Below, in pieces: positions 58,985 through 64,000 of a stretch of 64,000 nt of DNA. The DNA is taken from positions 4,039 to 68,038 of the forward strand of contig RWJK01001263.1 of NCBI GenBank assembly GCA_004335835.1. Direction: 5' to 3'. The stretch is from Scenedesmus sp. ARA3. Its lineage: Eukaryota; Chlorophyta; Chlorophyceae; Sphaeropleales; Scenedesmaceae. The translations under genes and the position numbers were made by a program. The notes under the pieces were generated by a model, which was not told the DNA's origin, ran no database searches, and saw only the letters and a list, made by a program, of their open reading frames with translations. The stretch's first letter is position 1; each line of letters opens with the position of its first letter.

Positions 58985-60158
58985 TAGGGGAGTGTTGCCA
59001 CTGTGAGTGTTTTTGTGTGATGAAGGTAGCAGTGCTGGAAGGTAGTTGGTTGGGTGTATGTGGCAGGCAGTAGTGGTTGGAAGTGTGTTGAGTATTTGCA
59101 GGCTGCTGGCACTCTAGTCACTGCTAATTGCTGAGTGGTGGTGACAAAGGCTTGCATGCAAGCTGCATGCAGACGGGTTTGTGTCAAGCAAGGGAAGCAA
59201 TTCACGCACTCAGGAGAGGTTCCCATGTGGTGCCATGCAAGCATTGCACATTCTTGAGCAACATATTGAGCTGCGCTCAGCAAATGCCACTCAGTGTTTT
59301 TGGTTTCATCAGCAGCACAGTCGCTCCTTGTGTGGGCACTGCTGTCGGGCGCATGCTGCCTATTGTAGATGGCAAGGCAGAACTGCTCCTTTGCAGTTGT
59401 AACTTACCACATCAACAGCAATCAGCTGCGTTAGCCGAATGTCACTGCTGTGCTGCATGTTTAAGAACAAATTTACACATCCTCCGAGTCCTCACGGCAT
59501 GTCCTGGGTTGTTGTGCTGCTTCAGTCCTTCATGGCCATCACTTGGGCACACATGTAAACATATGTAAACATAACAGCGTATTATGAGACTGCAGACCCG
59601 AACTAGTGTCTTAAAGGACTGACCTCGCACGGGCCACCTTGCAGTTCAGCTTGTCAAGAGTTTGGAGTACCGTTGAGTGTACACGTGAGGCTGGTTGCTA
59701 TCCTTTTGGCCCTATTGCCAAAGTCCCGAAACAGAGCTATCGCTGAATCTGAAGTTTTGAAGAGGAAATCCGGGACCAGGTGCTGAGCAGTGCAGCAGAA
59801 GGAACGTGTAGGTTGTTTGGTCACCGTGGGGTTCTGCTCTGCACTGGCGAGCAGCTGGTCACTTTTGGGCCAGTACTTCTGTCTGCTGGTGCGTCAACTG
59901 TGCGGTGTAAAACCACGATCGCATTCATTCCAAAAGCTTCACGTAGGTCACGAGCGCTCCCGCACCTCGCTACCCTGTCTCGTGTCCCACTTCACTTCGT
60001 TCCTGCCGTACGGTTCACACAAGCAGCAGCATCGATAACTCGCTCCATATATACGTAAAACATATTGTTAAATAGGCGCGTGAATCCGCCTTTTGGCGGT
60101 TGCTGCCCAACTCACCTTCCTCTAGCCTGCTCAGCAGTGCTGCTGCAGCTCGATAGCC
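58985..60158. other. Intergenic, carrier 3' end to lipase start
   Basis: No gene recognised. TGTAA motifs at 59398, 59554 and 59564 may end the carrier transcript. The last few hundred bases, AT-rich near 60040-60075, should be the lipase promoter and 5' UTR. Confidence 0.55.
59554..59568 (+). terminator. Paired TGTAA polyadenylation signals
   Basis: TGTAA at 59554-59558 and 59564-59568, in a short direct repeat of atgtaaac. An earlier TGTAA at 59398-59402 is an alternative. Use is inferred. Confidence 0.4.
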
Positions 60159-62392
60159 ATGCGCGGCTCCTTAGCCGTTCTGCTGGTTGTTTTCCTATCT
60201 TTTCTGAATCTAGCTAGCGGACAGACGGTATTAGACGCTCTCACCGGCCTATGGCGCGGCAATCAAGGCAGTGTGCAGCGGGGTGCTGTCAACCTGGCAC
60301 GCCTGTCAGCAAGGCCGGCCCAGTACAACTTTACCCTGCCTCAGTGCAAAACAACAAACGTGTTGCTCAACAACGGAGGCTTCCCCAGAGATTGGGCTAG
60401 GTTGCAACCTCAGGAACAGGTGGGAAGGGGTGCAGTGACGCACAGAACCGTGCAGCCTAGGACTGCTGTCACTTGCTGCCAAGCAGACAAGTGACATAGC
60501 TCACCCAAACCTTTACAAGCACACCTGCCTGCTGCAATGGCAAACAACTTCATCCACCTCTAGCCAGCTGAGCGTGCAAGTTACCCAAGACAGCTGTGTC
60601 ATCATTCGACTTGCTGACTGCCAATGAGTTTGTGAGACTCATTGGGACACAGTGAGCTTGCAGCTTCCAGCCCTTTGCCACCCTGCACGCCATTGCTTCC
60701 ACACTCACGTTCATCCCTTGCTGCCACTGCTGCCTACAAAACGCACAGGTGCTGCACCCCATCAACCTCGTGATGATGCAGCTGGCGTATGCAGTGTACC
60801 AACCGCCAGATGCCCTGACGGGCTGCTTGCAGGCCATGGGCATCGTGCCCAACAGCATCAAGGTGGTGGAGGCAAATGTGCCAGAGTATGACACAGTGCG
60901 CACAGCCTACGTGATGATGGCTGCCAACCAGCGCATCTTTGTGCTGATACGGTGAGCAGGCGGTGTGCACCGCACCTGTGATGGAAAGCGTAAGACACCT
61001 CTTACGTGCACTCATGTGTTGACTGAGATGCCCCTGCCTATGCATCGTCAGCATGCCAGCATGCAGCTACACGTCATGCACCGCCTGCTACTGATGCCGG
61101 CTTGCAAACATACCGAGTCTCCTAGGTACAATGCATGCACCATGTGGTGTCTCGCTGTGCACGCAGGGGCTCCGTAGTGACAAGGGACACACTCACGCAT
61201 GACGTCACAAGCAAAATGCCAGCTTGCAGCCACACGTCGCGCACTGCCTGCTGTGTTCTGTTGCGCATGCAGGGGCTCAGTAGTGACAAGGGACACACTC
61301 ACGCATGACGTCACAAGCAAAATGCCAGCTTGCAACCACACGCCGTGCACTGCCTGCCGTGTTCTGTTGTGCATGCAGGGGCTCCGTAGTAACCAGGGAC
61401 ACACTCACGCATGACGTCACCGTCAACATGCCAGCTTGCAGCTACACGTCGCGCACTGCCTGCCGTGTTCTGTTGTGCATGCAGGGGCTCCGTAGTAACC
61501 AGGGACACACTCACGCCTGACGTCACCTTCAACATGCCAGCTTGCAGCCACACGTCTTGCACTGCCTGCCGTGTTCTGTGGCACATGCAGGGGCTCTGTA
61601 GTGACAAGAGACGCACTCACGCGCGACGTCACAATCAACATGGCCTGCCGACATGTCCAGCCACCAGAGAACACCTTTGGAACACCTGGCAGCGACATCA
61701 GGCTGCACAGAGGCTTCTACCGCGCCTGGCAGGTGCTAGAACCTGGCGTAACTGCAGCTGTGCAGGCATATTTGAAGAAGGTGCCTTCTGGAGAAGTGTA
61801 TGTGGTGGGGCACAGCCTGGGAGCTGCGGTGGCATCTATTGCGGCACTGCGGCTCAATGCAGTGCTCGGCGCTGCGCAAGGCAGCAGGGGCACTGTGGCT
61901 GGTGTGTGGCTGATCGCGAGCCCCAGGCCAGGTGAGAGCGATTTTATGTTGTGGCTGGCTGGCTGCTGGCATGCAGGTGGCAGCATCAAGCGTGCTGTGT
62001 GGTAAATCAATCCATCAATCAATCAATTACATGTTTTTCTAGCAAGAGGTGAACACAGAGAAGGGAGCCACTCCCAAACCACCTTAGGTGATTCGTGGCC
62101 AGTGAGTGTGCTGTGTGGTCGGTGTTGTTTTATAAGTGCCACGCTGTGGGGTGGTGTGTGGTTTGGACGCACCAGACCAGGCATGACTTGTTGCTGCTGA
62201 CTGACTGGCTGATGCCAGCAAGTGTTGGCATTGCAGGATGCAGAGAGCAGCACATGCTGCGCAGGCAGGTGCCACATGCAGCCTGACAAACCACTTGCAT
62301 AGACGATTGCAGGCGCAAAACATGAAGACTGTGCTGCTGCTTGTGCCGTTTTCTGGCAACGGCTGCCTTCGCAGCTTGCTCTGTTGCTAATG

Positions 62393-62438
<46 letters not shown>

Positions 62439-63063
62439 AGGCAACGCTGCATTCTTCCAGGCATACAACAGCATCCTGATGTCCAGGACCCTGCGCATGA
62501 GCAACAACCAAGACTTTGCCAGCCGCATGCCCTACCCAGTTCAAGACTGCAACATAGACAACATAGCTGCCGGACCAGCTGCCCTGTTCAACCTCAACTC
62601 GCTGTTTGCGAGCACAGCACGCTTTGAGTTTGCGCATGTCGGCCGGGCTGTGCTGATGTGCCCAGACCCTCGAACAGGCCTCACAGACTTCAGGATGTTC
62701 CCTCGTGGCTCCGAAGTTGTGGATTGCACGGCAACAGCAGACGAAGTGGATGCATCTGGCGCTACACACCAGCTGGGAAGCTATTTTGATGCCTGGAGGC
62801 GAGGCTACGCTGCAAGCAGGGGCTCGAACCTGGCGACTGATCCGCGCGTACAGTCTGTGCTGTGCAACGCATGCACGCAGCGCGCAGAGACAGTGCTAGA
62901 GCAGCTCGCGGTGCCTGCTCGGCCTGGCGGCCCAGTCACCTGCGGTGCTGACGCAAGCTGCAGTGTACAGCGCGCGTTTGCTGCTGCTACTGCGCTGGGG
63001 AACGAGCTGGTGTCGCCGTTTGGCAGGGGTGGCTCCAGCTGTGTTGGGTTTGTGTGTGCTTAG
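60159..63063 (+). CDS. Secreted class 3 (alpha/beta hydrolase) lipase
   Basis: Likely triacylglycerol or galactolipid hydrolase of the Lipase_3 family, in the secretory route or outside the cell. Four exons: 60159-60419, 60749-60951, 61591-61931 and 62441-63063; 1428 nt, 475 residues plus stop. Signal peptide: MRGSLAVLLVVFLSFLNLASG. The fold starts with INLVMMQLAYAVYQPPDAL and RIFVLIRGSVVTRD (oxyanion region). The nucleophile elbow GHSLGAAVASIAAL is near 61808. The candidate catalytic Asp is in NNQDFASRMP, and the His is probably in THQLGSYFDAW, both in the last exon, in the family order. Many Cys pairs near the C-terminus fit a secreted protein. Odd: the 3' splice site of exon 3 is preceded by four tandem copies at exact 106-bp spacing, and the last intron ends in a long CTG run. 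Substrate is not determinable. Confidence 0.88.
61049..61653 (+). repeat. Five tandem 106-bp copies of a lipase splice acceptor and exon start
   Basis: Exon-like starts (after cag) fall at 61167, 61273, 61379, 61485 and 61591, exactly 106 bp apart. Each reads GGGGCTC.GTAGTGAC/AACC..GGACACACTCACG.. and ends in a new gcatgcag acceptor. Only the copy at 61591 continues into the lipase fold (TRDALTRDVTINMACRHV); earlier copies run into the next unit. 106 is not a multiple of 3, so reading through shifts frame. A partial older copy lies at about 61049-61095. Confidence 0.95.
62006..62026 (+). repeat. Short ATCA tetranucleotide array in a lipase intron
   Basis: aatcaatccatcaatcaatc, an AT-rich microsatellite in the intron after lipase exon 3. 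No function is suggested. Confidence 0.7.
62394..62440 (+). repeat. (TGC)n tract forming the last lipase 3' splice-site region
   Basis: An uninterrupted run of about 15 TGC/CTG units ends in CTGCAG directly before exon 4 (GNAAFFQAYNSIL). There is no ordinary pyrimidine tract. Confidence 0.9.
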
Positions 63064-64000
63064 TTGGCGGTGGGCGGACAGTGTAGATGTGTGCAGCATG
63101 TTGAGTACCAAAGCCTTCGTGCATGTTGAAGTGTTGGAGTGTGTTTCTAGTAGGCATATGAGCTAGGCATTTTAGGCAGCAGTGTCCAGAGGCATCCAGA
63201 GTAGTAGTGCAATCCAGAGGTGCTGCTTCCTTTCAAGCGATGTTTTACCAGCTTAGGTAGTCGCAGTGCGTGCAGTCATGTGATGTTCTTTTCAAAGGTC
63301 GTTGCAGATAGCATACCTGCAGTGCATTTACACATATGCATGTTGACTGGGTCAGCATAGGAGGGTTACTAAGCAGCACTGGAACATGTGTTCTGCGCTG
63401 ATGTTTGTGTTGAGGGCTGCACCACCTGTGCATATTACACAGGGCTGGGGCATCTAGTATGCTAGCACGCATGTCATTCTGCGCAGCATCAGCAAAAGCT
63501 GTTTGCATCAGCAGTGCGCACGCCATATTATGGTGCATTCTGAGCTGCAAAGACTGAGCAACGGCTGCTGGTACAGCAGCAGCAAGCACACATTGCACCG
63601 CAGCTGAGCTGCCCTAACATCTTTGCACTTGGTGCATTTTTACAGGCAGGTTCTGCACATGCCAACCGCATTGCTGCAGCTTAACAATTAGCCGTCTCCT
63701 GCCCTTGAGTGCTACTAGCAGTGCATGGGATGAAGTGGGTGTCATAGCCATGGGTTAGGGTATAATATGACTGTTTAAGGGTACCATCAGTGCAGTGGAA
63801 GGGGTATCACTTGATCTCTAGCTTAGGGGATGACGCCTGCTGCGATGCAGCATCTTGTTAGTCAGGTATTTTACCATCCAACATGTATGCGCGGTGGCAT
63901 GTGCATCTTGCAGTACCGACCATGGGGCTGCGGCAAACCTGCAGCTGTCCAATTGTGCACATGCATCATACGGAAGAGCCAGTGCACATGCTGCTGGCAG
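63064..64000. other. 3' flank of the lipase, no gene seen
   Basis: Should hold the lipase 3' UTR. No frame shows family resemblance on either strand, and no clear forward TGTAA signal was found. The region is moderately AT-richer than the coding parts. Confidence 0.5.

Noticed and set aside
61049..61653. Tandem repeat as a coding protein repeat
   Set aside because: The 106-bp period breaks the reading frame at every unit and each unit contains an acceptor; only the final unit continues into the lipase domain.

Overview
The window is nuclear DNA of a green alga, most likely a chlorophycean (Chlamydomonadales/Sphaeropleales type). This is inferred from intron-dense genes with GT-AG introns, abundant CAG/CTG tracts, TGTAA motifs 3' of several stop codons (the usual poly(A) signal in Chlorophyceae), a plant-type PSTAIRE CDKA, a plant-type SYP81 SNARE, a calponin-homology kinesin-14 and an axonemal inner-arm dynein. 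The species cannot be fixed from the sequence alone. I see no prokaryotic, viral, tRNA, rRNA or CRISPR features.

Layout, left to right. (1) 1-4119, minus: a secreted or surface cysteine-rich protein with GCC2/GCC3-type repeats, running off the left edge. (2) 4120-6075: mostly empty, with one weak candidate small gene. (3) 6076-12775, minus: a KCH-type kinesin-14. (4) 13457-14718, plus: DAD1, a subunit of the ER oligosaccharyltransferase, head-to-head with the kinesin. (5) 16090-19025, minus: SYP81/syntaxin-18, an ER Qa-SNARE, convergent with DAD1; a perfect 42-bp palindrome lies between the two genes. (6) 19687-50820, minus: one very large gene for a monomeric inner-arm axonemal dynein heavy chain, filling almost half of the window. 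(7) 52435-55588, minus: CDKA. (8) 56072-58984, plus: a mitochondrial-carrier-family protein resembling ADP/ATP carriers, head-to-head with CDKA. (9) 60159-63063, plus: a secreted class 3 lipase.

The genes do not form a pathway. Dynein belongs to cilia, the kinesin to the cytoskeleton, DAD1 and SYP81 to the ER, CDKA to the cell cycle. Most were assembled by joining exons at GT-AG boundaries with matching phase. For CDKA, DAD1, the carrier and the lipase the joined lengths are exact multiples of three, giving 301, 110, 350 and 475 residues.

The most unusual pattern is shared by several unrelated genes. Short segments spanning an exon-intron junction have been tandemly duplicated, so decayed copies of an exon start, with its splice acceptor, lie upstream of the real exon, and copies of an exon end, with its donor, lie downstream. 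The clearest case is five copies at an exact 106-bp spacing in the lipase gene. The Cys-rich gene has seven copies of about 90 bp, and the dynein, CDKA, SYP81 and carrier genes carry others. A second pattern is CTG or other short tandem repeats standing directly before 3' splice sites, where a polypyrimidine tract would be expected.
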